Origin: Trichinella spiralis
Taxonomy: Eukaryota; Nematoda; Enoplea; Trichinellida; Trichinellidae
Length of the DNA stretch: 64,000 nt
Direction: 5' to 3'
Assembly (NCBI GenBank): GCA_000181795.3
Contig: CM012954.1
Coordinates: 11,443,730-11,507,729, forward strand
Shown in pieces: positions 25,501 to 37,760 of the stretch (positions are counted from its first letter, which is position 1; every line of letters starts with the position of its first letter). The notes under the pieces are model-generated. The model ran no database searches, was not told the DNA's origin, and worked only from the letters and a program-made list of their open reading frames with translations. Made by a program: the position numbers and the translations under genes.

Positions 25501-27429
25501 AATGCTGACTGAACTTTCTATCCATCATTATCTGCCAACGTAATTCATCATTAAATAGTTAACACAAAGAAAACAACAGTATATATATATATACATCATA
25601 TACACGTGCATAGTGTTGTTTTTATTTTTCTTCAACTTTTTCCAATCATGATCATCTTCTAGGTTGAGGAATTTCGTTTATCACCACCACACCAATGCAT
25701 ACACATTGTCCAGTAATAAAAAGATATAAGTTCAAGGTCAATAGCCAGTTATCAAATAATAATAATAACAATAAAATTCCGTATAAAGCTAAAGATAAAC
25801 CCCCCCCCCTATTACAGAGATATAGAGATAGAGATTGTTGTTGTTGTTTTTTTGGCATTCGCATATTTTTTTCATTTTGCACAATATCCAATTCTATATC
25901 AGTTGTTTGAAATTCTTGAAAAGAAAAAGTGAAATAAAAACCATAAACACAATCCAAATGATAAAAATCACTGACAAAATTATAGATATAAAAATGGGAA
26001 TTTTTAAAATTGAAATAGCAGTGGAAAAAAAAACACTGGTGTGGTTGTTGTTGTTGTTGCAAAATTATAAACACAAGGGGAAAAAAGACGAAATGAAAAG
26101 CTCAGTAAAACTAGCAACGATCACATCTATTATCATAATTATTATCCAAAATCGAGGGGGGACAGTTCAGATGAAAGATATGAGAAAAGAGAATGACAAA
26201 AAATACTCAATCAAGTCGAATAGTGTGGCAAGATGAGTTTCTCAAGATGACAACATGCAACCTGACTGAACAGGCGCCTACGAAAAGAAGCAAACGGAAA
26301 AAGTCACCAAACAAAGTGTGGATGTGAGAAGCCGACACCTGGTGATTGTTCGAAAAATTGATGCGCAGGAAATCGTACTGTAAAAAGCAAATTTTCCAAC
26401 ACTTACAGACGTACATTCAAACAGACGTCAACGTCACTCACTGGCTGTAATTATATATATATATATTTACGCATCGCTGAATCTTGTGTGTGTGTGTGCG
26501 TGCAACGCAACATATACCGACAAATAATAATCTGGCCAGGATAGATGCCCAGGGATTCAGATAAAGTGCTCTGCATGCGCGTGAGAATTCTTCAATCAGC
26601 GATGAAAATAGAATATCGAAACCGATCAACCGATACCGCAACCTTGTTCACTTTGCAAACCAGTCGTGAATAAAATGCTTACATCACTACACACATATTG
26701 CCGCCCTATATTTCAACCATGACAAACATCAAAGCCATGCAACTTATCTTAAATATTCCAACAAGAAAAAAGAAAAACAAGAAAAAATTTCAATTTTCAT
26801 ATTACTTTTGAAATGATGATTTCAAGACCATTCTTTCCCAGCAGGATAAAAAAGTGACAAGTAGTACGTGCAATCAACGACAGAGCTATAGATATTTTTT
26901 AAACAGATGTTAACCAATCACGACCACAATTTACAATGAAAAACCAATGCAGATATTAAAGTCAAATTTTATGATAAAATTAATATAAATATAATTAGCA
27001 TCATGATCATTCATACAAACAGTGGATTAGTGTTACTTTTGATATGTTTGTGTGTGTGCGTGGGGAAAAAAAGCAAATAACTTTCCTTCTGTACATACCA
27101 GACAGTCAGACAGACAGTGCGCGTGCTATGGGCTTAATGAAGAGAATAATTTTCCAATTGTACTAATGAAAAATAGAGTTAATAGTTGAAAATTCCAGAC
27201 GCGCAAGATGAGCAAGCTGTGCGCATTTTTATTCAAACGAATAAAACTACTGTGTGAATAAGAAAATAGTAGGCGAGGAGAAAGATAAAAAAAGAAGAAG
27301 AAGAAGAAGATAAATTGGATATGCAAAATGAAGCATCCATCCCCATCTGCCGCGCAGATTGGAAGAAAACAATGAATGCTGCTGATGAGCTGGAGCAGTG
27401 TGGTGATGGTGCTTTTGAAAGTTCTAAAT

Positions 27430-28020
27430 GAGAAGAGCAGCTGCGGCCCGAGGTCGGCAGCAAAAACGCAAGCCGTTCAAGCAGAACTGACAGAACTCAA
27501 CGGGGGTCATGCATTCCAATGGCTCCAAACGGTGCACAACTATGCCCGGTATGAAACCCACTACAATTACAACGCCGGTCACTTTTTTCTTGCACCACGG
27601 GTGGGTCAATGGGCAAAGGTCAGCAGCAAAAAAAATGAAGAAGAAATTTTTAATAACCGTTCATGCGTCCAGTACGTTGCACAAGCAGAAACCGATGACC
27701 GCGTTCCTGGCTCTTTATCATCTGGGAAACGACGCATGATTGCGATGAAACCGAATGCCGAACAGTTTTTTAGCCTTCCAAAAGCAGCTTAATCCATACC
27801 CCCAAGGCTTCTTTCTTAATAGCTTCAGAACCAAAAAAAATAATAACAACAAGAAGAAAAATTCTCATCAGATCAAGGACTTGTGCCCAAAGTGGCCGGA
27901 AGCCGAGAACAAAATGCCAGGACACGTTCCAAGACAATTGGCCGACCACTTTGACCAGCAGGACGCTCAGCCTTCCGTGTGTGTTCACGCTTGGTCAAAA
28001 GCCGCTTAACCGAGCCGCCC
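27430..28020. other. GC-richer island with open frames on both strands, unrecognised
   Basis: Higher G+C than the surroundings. On the plus strand two overlapping frames of about 138 and 84 codons stay open; on the minus strand there are frames of 61-76 codons. None contains a motif that I recognise, and low-complexity runs (AAAAAAAATAATAACAACAA at about 27832) cut through it. It could be a fast-evolving or decayed gene, exons of a non-coding RNA, or a degraded transposon. Confidence 0.3.
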
Positions 28021-29879
28021 ACCTCATTATTTCCAGACTGGTTGTTCCATTTCCAGGAAGGGATAAAATTGTTGACTAATAAGAAAAAAGCACTTGTACA
28101 CACTCGTGAATTTTTTTCAAAATAACAATACTAATCATCTTTAATATATTACTAGTCTATTTATTGGTATTGTTATTCGTGTAGAAATAGAAAAAAAAAT
28201 CCAAGATGCATCATCATCAATATTGAAGATACCAGAATAGAACTTTATGATTATTATTATTTTCAATGAAAACTGAAAGTAATAAATGCAGACACAGTAG
28301 TCAATCATTTCTTTTTGGACGATCAGTGTAATTTTTGAAACACTACCTCCACACTACTACTTTCACTAGCTGCAAACTTTCTTCCACTGATGCAACGAAA
28401 GAGTAACTCAGAAAACCCCTTTTACAAATCATTGACAATAAATATAAATTATGAAAAATTAAAAAAAAACGAAAGTCAAATTCGTCGTCATTGCCATCGA
28501 TCGGTTGGTTATTTGATATGTGAGAAAAATGGTATGACGCGTGAATATGCATTTGATCGTAAAAAAATTGATTAGCTGATTGCTGATCACCGTGCGTTGG
28601 TCAGGAAAATCTAGGCACTGCCGATGTGCAAGCATGGTGCAAATATTTGATTTGCAAATGTCACTTGACACTTGGATTCTCTCGCCTGTCAGCTATTTTC
28701 GCTCGTAACTATTCTTAGCCAAAGTGCATTCTTCAGTTTATCGAATTCCAAATCTCAAGCCTCTCCGTCTCGCGTAAATTATTACGCATCTGTTTCAAAT
28801 AATAAAATAATAAAACAGTTCATCCAAAAGTTTCATCTATCCCAAACAAATACTGCTTTACATTTGATTTTTGAAACATGCGAAATGCAGACAAACAGAT
28901 GCCAAAAGTGAGTGCATATTTTAAACTATTTCATCATCTTTTGGTGACATTAATTTGCCCAAGCGTGAAAAAGTTCGCCATTGTAATAACCTCTCCCCCA
29001 GTCGTCGACTTATGCATTCGTAAAATATTCGCCACGTTTTGAAACTAGCCTCCAGAAAGAATTTCTAAGAAAACTCAGCTTTAAAATAAATAAATAAATG
29101 AAGTAAAATTCAACAAGCCAATATGAACTTTACGTTCAACATATGATATGTTGTTTCTACCATGACAAACCTGTTACTACCACCTTGAACTACTGCAAAA
29201 ATGACAAGCAGGTACAGAAACAATTAACAGCTGTCACTTACTGTAAGATGATTTTTTTTCCCAAGAAGTCCATCACTCGAATATTGTCAAATAGCCCTAT
29301 TAGAATATTAAATACGAAGCACAGTGGACTTTTCACGAACAGATATTGAAATTTACCGAAAACATTCAGTTAATCACGTTTAAAAGTTAATGCAAATAAC
29401 AAAATGAAAAACCAGCAGGGCAAATCAAGTACCCTGTGTAAAACTGAACATACTGAAACACGCTGAAAATTATAATTTGTACAAAATTATCTAACAAATG
29501 AACAAAATGCTTACGAATAATCAATGATGCTTCAGTGATAAAAAAATAATAATAATAAAAGAAGAAACCGTTTTCAGTTGGGAGAAAAAGCAATCGGCAG
29601 ACTGTAACAACTATGGGACATCAACAATAATGTTAATAGCAAAAATAAAAAAATGACTTACCTGAATAAAAAAAGTGCATTCATTCATAGGCAGGTATTT
29701 CTTGTTGCTTTTTCAAATTGACGTACAACAGAGTCGTCGATGAGAAATTACTAACAGTAGTAACAGTAGCAGCAGCAGTAGGTAGTGGGAAAAAATGAAA
29801 GCATTTTGGCTTTTTGCTTCTGTCCAGACAACCAGCCGAAAGCCAGCTAAACAGACAGACAGACACACAGCCAGCTAGC

Positions 29880-30330
29880 TAGCATGCCACTAGTGGTAGA
29901 TGATACAGTTGGAAGTGATGAAAATTACGGCGTCCAGGCAGCGTGTCCAAGAGTCCGGTGTCGACAACGGCCTGACCCACATAAAAAGCAACGTTGGCCA
30001 GGCTTACAATGTGGCCACTTGGCTGACCGTCACTTTCAATAAAACAAACTGACCGCTGGTCGAGCACCGTTGACCCACGGCCGGACGCTCTTTACGACAG
30101 CAATCAACGTTGACACATCTTGCCTTCAATGGTGTTCGTTCGTCCACAATTCGAACTGTCCCCATCTGTCGGCATGCTCTTCTCTGTGCTGCATGCCGCC
30201 AACAGTTTGAGGAGGAAGGAATTCGCCTTGTAAAATGGCATGACGGTCATTTTGGACAACCGGCTCGCTCGACCCCCAAAACAAAACAAACATCATCGCG
30301 TATAATCGGATAAGCACTGCCAAAAAGTCA
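29880..30330. other. GC-richer island, possible decayed gene
   Basis: Compositionally like the exons of this window (CGTCCAGGCAGCGTGTCC, CGACAACGGCCTGACC) but interrupted by stops in every frame. A plus-strand frame contains ICRHALLCAACR near 30160-30195, which resembles the central Cys/His part of some RING fingers; the outer metal-binding cysteines are missing and there is no ATG. I cannot name a product. Confidence 0.3.
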
Positions 30331-31455
30331 TTTTCCAATCAAAACTGACTTTATGCCTTCTACACCACCAATCGACCACATGATGCACGGAAGTTTATAC
30401 AACGGGTGCAATTGAGATTTTGCAATCAAATTAATGAGCTGAAAATTATTTTTTTCAATCAAAAGTCAGTATGCTCATTGGTCAGTATCAAAATACATAA
30501 ATAATAATAATAAATGGCAAAATAAAAAGCACTCACCTATTGTTTGTTATAACAGTGGCTAGAAATGGATAAAGAGGAATGTGATAGATGGCAAAATGGA
30601 AAGCAACTAAAATGAAATAAAAAATGCGAATGTTCTTCCAGTGAAATTTTGACATTACTTAAAATATTGATATGCTAAGTTTGGCATTTTGATTAAAGTG
30701 ACCACACCCATTTGTTCTTGAAATTGTGCTAAAACAGAAAATGAAATGAATAAGATAAGATATTTTTAAAAAAGGAGAAAATAAAATCAAGAATAACAGA
30801 AAATAAGTAATAAAAAAAGCAACAACGAGAATAAATCGACCGACAGTGATAATCAATTGCCGGTCGGTCGGCTTTGTACATTATTTATGATAATTATTAT
30901 AATGATTATTGTATCGAATGTCATGAAGCACTGATATCATGAAGCGCTGATTGATTGTATCGATTTGACCAAATGAGTCAATGTGAACTGATAAATTATG
31001 CCATTCTCTTTTTCCCATTTCCAACGTACTAGGTGAAGTTTCATATTGCCCAGTCAGAGTTCTTTATTCTTTTAAAATGGTGCTAACTGTTTCTCAGATT
31101 ACTTATCATCATCAACTTGTATGGGGAACAAATAAACTTCTGAAATATTCATCAAACAAAAAACTTTAAATTAAAACATATTTTAAAGTTTAAGTTGATC
31201 ATAAGTTTAAAGTCCAAGTTTTCATATACAATGTACAGCAGCACATAGAGTCAGTTGTAGCTTTCATTCCGTTCAAATTCACCACCCGCACCGACGTTGT
31301 TCGTTTGGTTGAAGAAGAAACAAATAAAATAAAGAGAAATAACCCATGCAAAGCGATAACATCATCAATTATTACTATTATTATTATTATTGCCGCCCAA
31401 ATCAGTAAAGCACATAGATATAGACGAGCAAAGTCAGCAAAAGCACAACAAAAGA

Positions 31456-31713
31456 ATGCCAAAGACCAATCAAACTGTAACCATTGAAGATGATGATTGG
31501 AAAGCGATAATAATGTGTTCGATTTGTTGGAAAAGTCCCCAAGAAGAGGAGAACAGCTCCTTGTCCATGTACAGCACGAAATGTGGACACGTTCTTTGCG
31601 TGGATTGCAAAATTATATATTTTCCCGATAAGCACTCACAAAAACCGTGCCCAATGTGCCGTACTACGGTCAAGAAATCATCCCTCACTCGACTACATCT
31701 CAACATTTGCTGA
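31456..31713 (+). CDS. Small C3HC4 RING-finger protein (RNF4-like C-terminus)
   Basis: 85 residues from the ATG at 31456. It is a RING with little else: MCSIC (first pair), STKCGHVLCVDC (C-x-H-x2-C-x2-C core), KPCPMC (last pair), then 17 residues to the stop. Such RINGs bind two zincs and recruit E2 enzymes, so an E3 ubiquitin-ligase role is likely by family. The spacing and the position of the RING at the extreme C-terminus recall RNF4-type SUMO-targeted ligases, but there are no SUMO-interaction motifs in front. The frame stays open upstream to about 31390 without an ATG, so a 5' exon that adds N-terminal sequence is possible. A possible AATAAA lies at 31846. It is a paralogue of the frame at 36468. 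Confidence 0.7.
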   Translation: MPKTNQTVTIEDDDWKAIIMCSICWKSPQEEENSSLSMYSTKCGHVLCVDCKIIYFPDKHSQKPCPMCRTTVKKSSLTRLHLNIC

Positions 31714-31845
31714 ATGTGTTTGAACTAGTATAGTGGTCGCTTTCATCAGCTCCGTATGCTGTTCAGTCATCGTTTAAGTTCAGTACCACCAGTAGTTGTC
31801 CATTCAAATTATATCTCATGTGAAAATATATGAAATCTTATTTTG

Positions 31846-31851
31846 AATAAA
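31846..31851 (+). terminator. Possible poly(A) signal of the first RING gene
   Basis: AATAAATAA about 130 bases after the stop codon of the RING-finger frame, the nearest canonical hexamer on the strand. Confidence 0.4.
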
Positions 31852-32474
31852 TAATTTATGTCACAATTTGAAGAAACAACATTATCAATTAATAAATACA
31901 TTTTTTCACCATTGTGTACATACCTATTTCCTCATGCATGGCATGTTCGACCGTGTTGAACTGAGCTTGAATTGAATGAATTTTAGCAAATATACGAAAC
32001 AGCTCATAAGTCGTCAAAGGAAAACTATTAAAATGGTTTCTCTATAATCGGCTTCATCATGGAATATTTCTCTTGTTTTGCTTTGCTGCTACCTAATAAA
32101 AGTACTTTCAATAACAAAAAATAATTCAAACAAATATACAACCGCTACCTTTGTTATTTACAGTAGTTACTGATGTTACACCTATATAGTACAACAACAA
32201 CAACAACAACAGCGTTGCTTCCTTCCGAACAAAAATTTCATCTTCACAAATTGAATAAATCCTTAATCATTTAAATATACCCAAATAAAATAAATCAAAT
32301 TCACATACGTTCATGCAAATTCATTTTTGTTTTGTTTTGTTTTGATTTTATTTATATATATATATATGACACGCCGCTTTTTTCCCTGTTTTCTATGCTT
32401 TCATACGTTTGCAACTAAACATACCCTATAACATAACAGCAGGTAATAAATGAATAAAAATATGCATGTATATA

Positions 32475-32512
32475 ATAACAACAACAGCAACAACAACAAC
32501 AACAACAACAAT
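32475..32512 (+). repeat. CAA trinucleotide microsatellite
   Basis: AAC/CAA units with one CAG interruption. No supported coding frame crosses it. Confidence 0.8.
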
Positions 32513-32671
32513 AAACAAAGAAACAAACAAGCGTATTACTTGTACATAGTGTGTCAAAAAATTTGCCATAAAAGGAAATTTACCTCTGCTAAATGTTGAA
32601 AAGTGAAAGTAAAGTTTTTTTTTCCGTTTAACAATGAACCTCAATTGAAAAAACTGAGGCACTAGAACAAC

Positions 32672-32977
32672 ATGTGCATTGATTGTGTTTGGCAACGAGA
32701 AGATGGTGTGATGATTGTGATCGTGCAAGGGATGAGACGGCAACCGCGTGCAAGTTCACTGCTTGAACATGGATTTCGTGTTTCCGGTAATGAGATCCGT
32801 CCGTGTGGTGATACCGAGCCACGCCCAATGACTGGTGAACTTGTCTGGTGGAAAGGAAACAAATTTTTGCACACACTAATTTGCAAAGCGAACTCCTTTT
32901 TTTACACTGTCCATTTTGTACCTGTTGAAATTATGAACAAACTGGACAAATGTTTCCGCATTCCAAACAAGCAATAA
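32672..32977 (+). CDS. Hypothetical 101-residue frame, unrecognised
   Basis: Opens with ATG and reads MCIDCVWQREDG to a TAA. Codon choice is more varied and more GC-rich than in flanking spacer, and the sequence is not low complexity (for example GMRRQPRASS, PRPMTGELVWWKG, five Cys). I recognise no family or motif. It lies antisense to what is probably the 3' UTR of cytohesin, and the opposite strand is also open for 75-82 codons, so it may be chance. No splice sites or upstream exons could be tied to it. Confidence 0.25.
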   Translation: MCIDCVWQREDGVMIVIVQGMRRQPRASSLLEHGFRVSGNEIRPCGDTEPRPMTGELVWWKGNKFLHTLICKANSFFYTVHFVPVEIMNKLDKCFRIPNKQ

Positions 32978-33009
32978 CATCAAAGCACACTTGCAAATTT
33001 CAACCACGG

Positions 33010-36000
33010 TCAACTGCTATTGCCCACTTTGCGCTTTCGAATTTGAAACAAATCTGGAAATGGATCTTGATTTATGCTTGATCTATAAAATAAAAAAACA
33101 AATAAATAAATAAATAAACTCCAATGTTTTTCTTTTCAATCAATCAACAATCTCTATTTAACTTACTCAAATGCCCTGATCCAAGATTGTTTCTCCTCTG
33201 CCGACGATGCCGCCATTCTGTAAGTGGTATGCTTGCCTGCAATTAAGCATTATTGAAAAATGTCGGATCTTGCAAACAAAGTCAAAGTGGAATCAATCAC
33301 ATCAAACCTTCGATCACTTTTCCTTCGGAATCAGTTTTACAAGCTTTAATAAAATTGGAATTTGTCGAATAAATTTCAAAACAGTGAGCCCGTGTTTTGT
33401 CCTGAACTTCTCGTATTTGTACATTTTCCAACGGAATAATGCCACGTGGTTCTTTTTCCTAAAATTTCATCTTCATAATAATAATAATAATACAAAGAAG
33501 AAGAAGAATCCTATATACCGTTTTATTTTCAAAATAATAAAGGCAATTATCACTGAGAATAAACCACCGTCTTTTCCATGATTTGTAACGACCCCCTAGA
33601 AAAAATGTAAAAAAAGAAACATTATAAAAATTATCTTCCATATAAATTCATTATAATTTGAAGAAATTCAAAAAACTGACCTTGCTTCCAAAGCCAGCCT
33701 TCACGATCCGGATTGAAAAACGTATGCATAAACTCTTTGCCGCTGTCCTCTGGAATTTTGAAAGGTTCAGTACGTATGCATTCATAAAAGCTCTGAATAA
33801 AACAAGTGAGAATTAAATTAATTCATTATTAATTAATTTTCAAAATTCACACCGCTAGCAATTCTCTTGGAATATCCTGTCCAACATCAACATCACGCGT
33901 TCTCAACACAAACTGCTCCAGTGTAACTTTTTCCTTGACATTCGGATTGTGCAAACTCGTGTTCAACATAATTATCGCAAAACTGACCACGTAACAAGCG
34001 TCTGAAAAGTGCAATTTAAAACAAAATTATAATTCATCACACGATCAATTTTTCAGCCCTTCTTCTCACCAGTGGTGCGAAATATACCCGGATTCATGGC
34101 ACAATAACGTTTGGCGAACGAGTCCATCATGCGGTCGATTTTCTGCGCTTCGCCGGGCAGTCTGAACGACCAAAGAAAATGCCTGCAATTTCAAAGACCG
34201 ACCATTCAATCGATTCAAATCGTATAAATAAAAACGGTTCAAACAATTCCAAACAGAGTTACAGATATTTTGATCAGTAATGTGAAAAAAATTTGTCCGC
34301 ATTATCTTTCAGACCACTACTTTTATTTTTAAACATCATCTCGAGCAGTAATAAAATTATAGTGTAATTAGAATGAAATTAAATTTACCTCAAGGCTTCA
34401 ACAAGTGAGAGACCGGAAAAATCTTGCAAATCGACAAATTTGCCCAACACTTTGATATTAAATTCATCCCGATCGCCAAGATAATCACCAATGACCGCCT
34501 TGCTCAGACCTTCGCTTCTGTACAAAAATTCCGCAACCGATTCTGCCGACTCGCCAATGAGACCATGTTCAATCAAAAATTCAATACCCTTTAATAAATA
34601 ATAATAATTTTATAAATGCAATATTGTTTTAAATTTTATTTTTACCTTTTTTGCATTCATGTTGAACTTCTTCTTGCCAATGGCTAGTTGTTTCGTTTTC
34701 GAACTGGCTCGCCTGAAAATAACATTTTATATAAAGCACAAAAAAATAATAAGACAGCAATAGTACAAAAACTGGTGCTCATTTAATAATGATGATAATA
34801 ATCAATTTTACTCACTCTTCATCAATCATGTCCAACGTTTCTATTTCAGAGTTGACTTCAATCATCTCGGTGCGGATTTGCTGCAAAACAAACAAATAAA
34901 CAGATAAATAAAATTCAGCATATCAACGATTATTAAAAACAAAAATAAAAAGAAAATCTCCCAATATAACAGCGAAAAATAATCGAACTATGCGCTTGAA
35001 TGCTTTCAGCCTCTGTGTCAGAAGCGAACTGATGATGTGGGATTTCCAATCCAAAAGTTTGGATGAGATCGATCGAAAAGCAGCGATATATTTTTACCAT
35101 GAAATACATGTATTTCGTATATACATTACTTATACATTTATAACATAAACTTCAATAAGCCGAGCAATTAATGCAACACCAGTAGCAGCATAAATAAAAA
35201 TCGAATGCTTTTTTCGAGCAAATAGCTAAATAAACATGCACTGGCAGCGAGGATAATTCAAATATGCAACTAATATGATTCAAATTTTAAGCAACCAGAG
35301 AAAAGATGATTGCACTTCGCAATAAAAGTGCAAAATAACGGAAAAACAACATTTAAACCATTTATATGCAAACTAATAAAAAATACATGCATTCAAAGTT
35401 TCGAAAAAACTATACACGCAATGAAACTCTCAAATGTCTCATAAAATCAATCTGCCGTTATGACGAAATGGTGAGCAAAAGCGTTGATTATTTTCCTCAC
35501 TTATTCTACTTCTACTACTACAACTATACTGCTAGGTTTTCACATAAAAACATACGACAACTTCAACTGAAGAAGATTAAAAATTAAGCATGAATAGCCA
35601 GCCAGCCAGCCATCCACTCTGCATATCCCATGGAGATCAACACCAGCACAAACACTAACATACACACATGGATAAACGGAAAAAGCTGCAACAACACTTT
35701 TCTTCTTCCATCTGAGTGACGTTGAAAGAAATCGACCAGAAGCCAATCGAAACAACCCTCCACTGCCCAAAAACTCGATTACTAGCAATTGGATAAATAA
35801 TCAAATTAAGATTTAATTTAATTAAAACTGGCCAAATATATAAATAAATAATTAATTAATTAACTGCTTTTATATAACAAAAACAACTTGCAAATAAGCA
35901 GCAGTTAAATAAGTTGAAGAAGAAAAAATGCAAAAAGCACACAAACTGTTGTGCAACATATTAATTTTTTCCAAATTTCTTACTTTACATGAATATACTT

Positions 36001-37760
36001 TACTGATAAAAAATTTCTATTTGAAAAATAAATGATGAAACAAATTTAAAATCAACATTTCATCCAAATTTAAAACCGATATTATACTCAAAATAATAAT
36101 AATAATAAACAATTCAGTTAGGTAGTTGTTACATGTACTTTGAAAATGTGTTGACTGATAAAAATGCTTATTACGTTATTTGAAAAATTCACATCTATAA
36201 TGTAATAAATAAATAAATAAATAAAAAGCCGAAAATTAAAATTTTTAGTTTTAAAAATTAGTTGGCCTTTAAACCGCTCTTTAAATGAATTTTAAAGTAA
36301 AACAACCATTTCTTTCATTTAACCAATCCAAGTAAGCAAACTGCTAGTGAAAATAAATAACCGACTGCTAAGCTGTTCGCTGACCATTTAAAATTTTAGC
36401 TGAACTGCTCAAATTCTGAAGCCCAAAAAGAAGATTAAGTTCCAGAAAATTCAAAAAATTTCAACTGATGGCAAAGAATGTTGGAATTATTCTCTGTTCC
36501 TGTTGTCAGAGACCAATTTATAAACATATGAAAACGTTCGCAACAAAATGTGGCCATCTATTCTGCTTCAACTGTGCTAAAGTTTACTTCAAATTCAAAC
36601 AAAAGCCGTGTCCCATCTGTACAAGACCAGTCACCAGCAGGACAATGATCTCAATCTACTTGTAATTTTTACTTTTTTTATTCCATTTCTTGTTTGTCCA
36701 TTTACACACCAATTTTATTTATCAGTGTTCATTAAAAAATTACATTGCCATTCGATCATTTGGATTGATTATTAAAAAAAAAGGAACAGATTCTTCACTT
36801 GCAGCAGAAACAAACAAACCGTACAATGTCAAATATTTTCTAATAATTCAAACAATAACCCATCTGTATTTATATAAACAGCGATTTGCCAATTTCAATG
36901 GAAAAAATAATAGCAATTACATGGTAATTAAATAATTTTTAAAATAATTCTCCTTCAATCAACACTTGCAGAACAGGAATTTTTCAGAATTTCAATGCAA
37001 ATAACAGTCACTTTAAGAAAGAGTATATCTATTATTAAGCAATGCATTATCAATTCATTTTTGAAAATACAACGCACAAAATCACGTGCTAAGAGTTATA
37101 ATTCAACACATGTATTTCACAAAGTGACACGCGCTAAAACTCTTACACAAAATCAAAAATAAAAAATAGCATTACTTTGCAAATAACTTAAGAACTGTTC
37201 ACCTACACTTAAAGAACTGCCTAATTTGTGTGAAGAACTACAAAATTCATACTGGAAGTTGCTATAATGCTGAGAGCAAAAAAGAATAAATATTAAATCT
37301 CGCTTAATATTATTTCATTTCGATTTCATAAATTTCGCCAACACAGCAAGCATGCAATAAAAGGTCATATTAAAGTAATGCAGAGAATGAAGGTTCACCA
37401 ACAATTGTACCAGGTAAAAGAAAGCAAAAACAAAAATTACCTCAATTTCTTCCAACAATTCAGCTTTTCTCTTCCTTATTTTGATCAAAAGCTCCCGCTC
37501 CTCTTCGGTTAAATCTGAAAAAAAACAGTAAAAAGACAACTGAACTTCAAATATTCAAAATGTCATCACTGATTGAACAACAATGTGAAGTATGACAAAT
37601 ATCTTGCATAATAAATCAAACAAAATTGCATTACATCACAGCTACTAGTAATAAATGAAAGCAGCATTATTAGAAATGATAAAAGAAATAAAATAATACC
37701 ATCCATTGAAAATGTATTCATTTTTCGCTTCAGTGAGCTACGCTCCAACACATACAACAT
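33010..37760 (-). CDS. Cytohesin/ARNO-type Arf guanine-nucleotide exchange factor
   Basis: Twelve coding exons: 37760-37700, 37514-37441, 34880-34816, 34712-34646, 34588-34389, 34182-34070, 34001-33853, 33792-33681, 33595-33519, 33458-33308, 33236-33167, 33082-33010; 403 residues, close to the ~400 of human cytohesins. The order is coiled coil ([20 protein letters not shown], about 21-60), Sec7 domain (about 70-250) with the catalytic Glu finger in [13 protein letters not shown] (Glu ~167) and [19 protein letters not shown] domain (about 262-380) with [13 protein letters not shown] and [11 protein letters not shown], then a basic tail RKRKVGNSS. The family loads GTP on Arf1/6 at phosphoinositide-rich membranes. 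The PH domain keeps three glycines at the beta1-beta2 loop (WLWKQGGR), a feature tied to PIP2/PIP3 preference in vertebrates. Intron 2 (34881-37440) hosts a RING gene on the other strand. The intron after 33308 uses a GTTTGA donor. Confidence 0.93.
36468..36665 (+). CDS. Minimal C3HC4 RING-finger protein, nested in a cytohesin intron
   Basis: 65 residues from a real ATG: ILCSCC (first pair), [12 protein letters not shown] (core, fits C-x-H-x-[LIVMFY]-C-x2-C), KPCPIC (last pair), ending RTMISIYL. In RNF4 the protein also ends a few residues past the RING with an IYI-like tail, so the resemblance is to that group. It shares TKCGH, YF and KPCP.C with the frame at 31456 and is probably a tandem duplicate of it. 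It is transcribed opposite to the host gene, inside cytohesin intron 2. E3 ligase activity is likely by family; substrate unknown. A separate 5' exon is possible but not visible. Confidence 0.7.
   Translation: MAKNVGIILCSCCQRPIYKHMKTFATKCGHLFCFNCAKVYFKFKQKPCPICTRPVTSRTMISIYL

Larger units (their letters stand above)
19827..31455. other. Long gene-poor interval with microsatellites and two GC-richer islands
   Basis: No domain-bearing reading frame was found in 11.6 kb. The interval holds several microsatellites (listed separately), a GA-rich stretch near 21453-21480, a C9-10 run at 25800-25809, and two islands with clearly higher G+C and longer open frames on both strands (about 27430-28020 and 29880-30330). 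It lies upstream of the FERM gene, so parts may be its promoter or 5' UTR exons. Otherwise it looks like repeat-rich intergenic DNA. Confidence 0.55.
31714..33009. other. Intergenic, partly 3' UTR of cytohesin
   Basis: Follows the RING gene on the plus strand and the cytohesin stop on the minus strand. It contains an AT run (about 32353-32366), a CAA microsatellite at 32475-32512, and one plus-strand frame of 101 codons at 32672-32977, described separately. Confidence 0.6.

Noticed and set aside
27376-27792. 138-codon plus-strand frame taken as a protein gene
   Set aside because: Kept only as an unassigned island: no domain, no splice partners, and competing open frames on the other strand.
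30110-30313. RING-finger gene from CRHALLCAAC
   Set aside because: Only the central half of a RING is present; the first and last Cys pairs and a start codon are missing.
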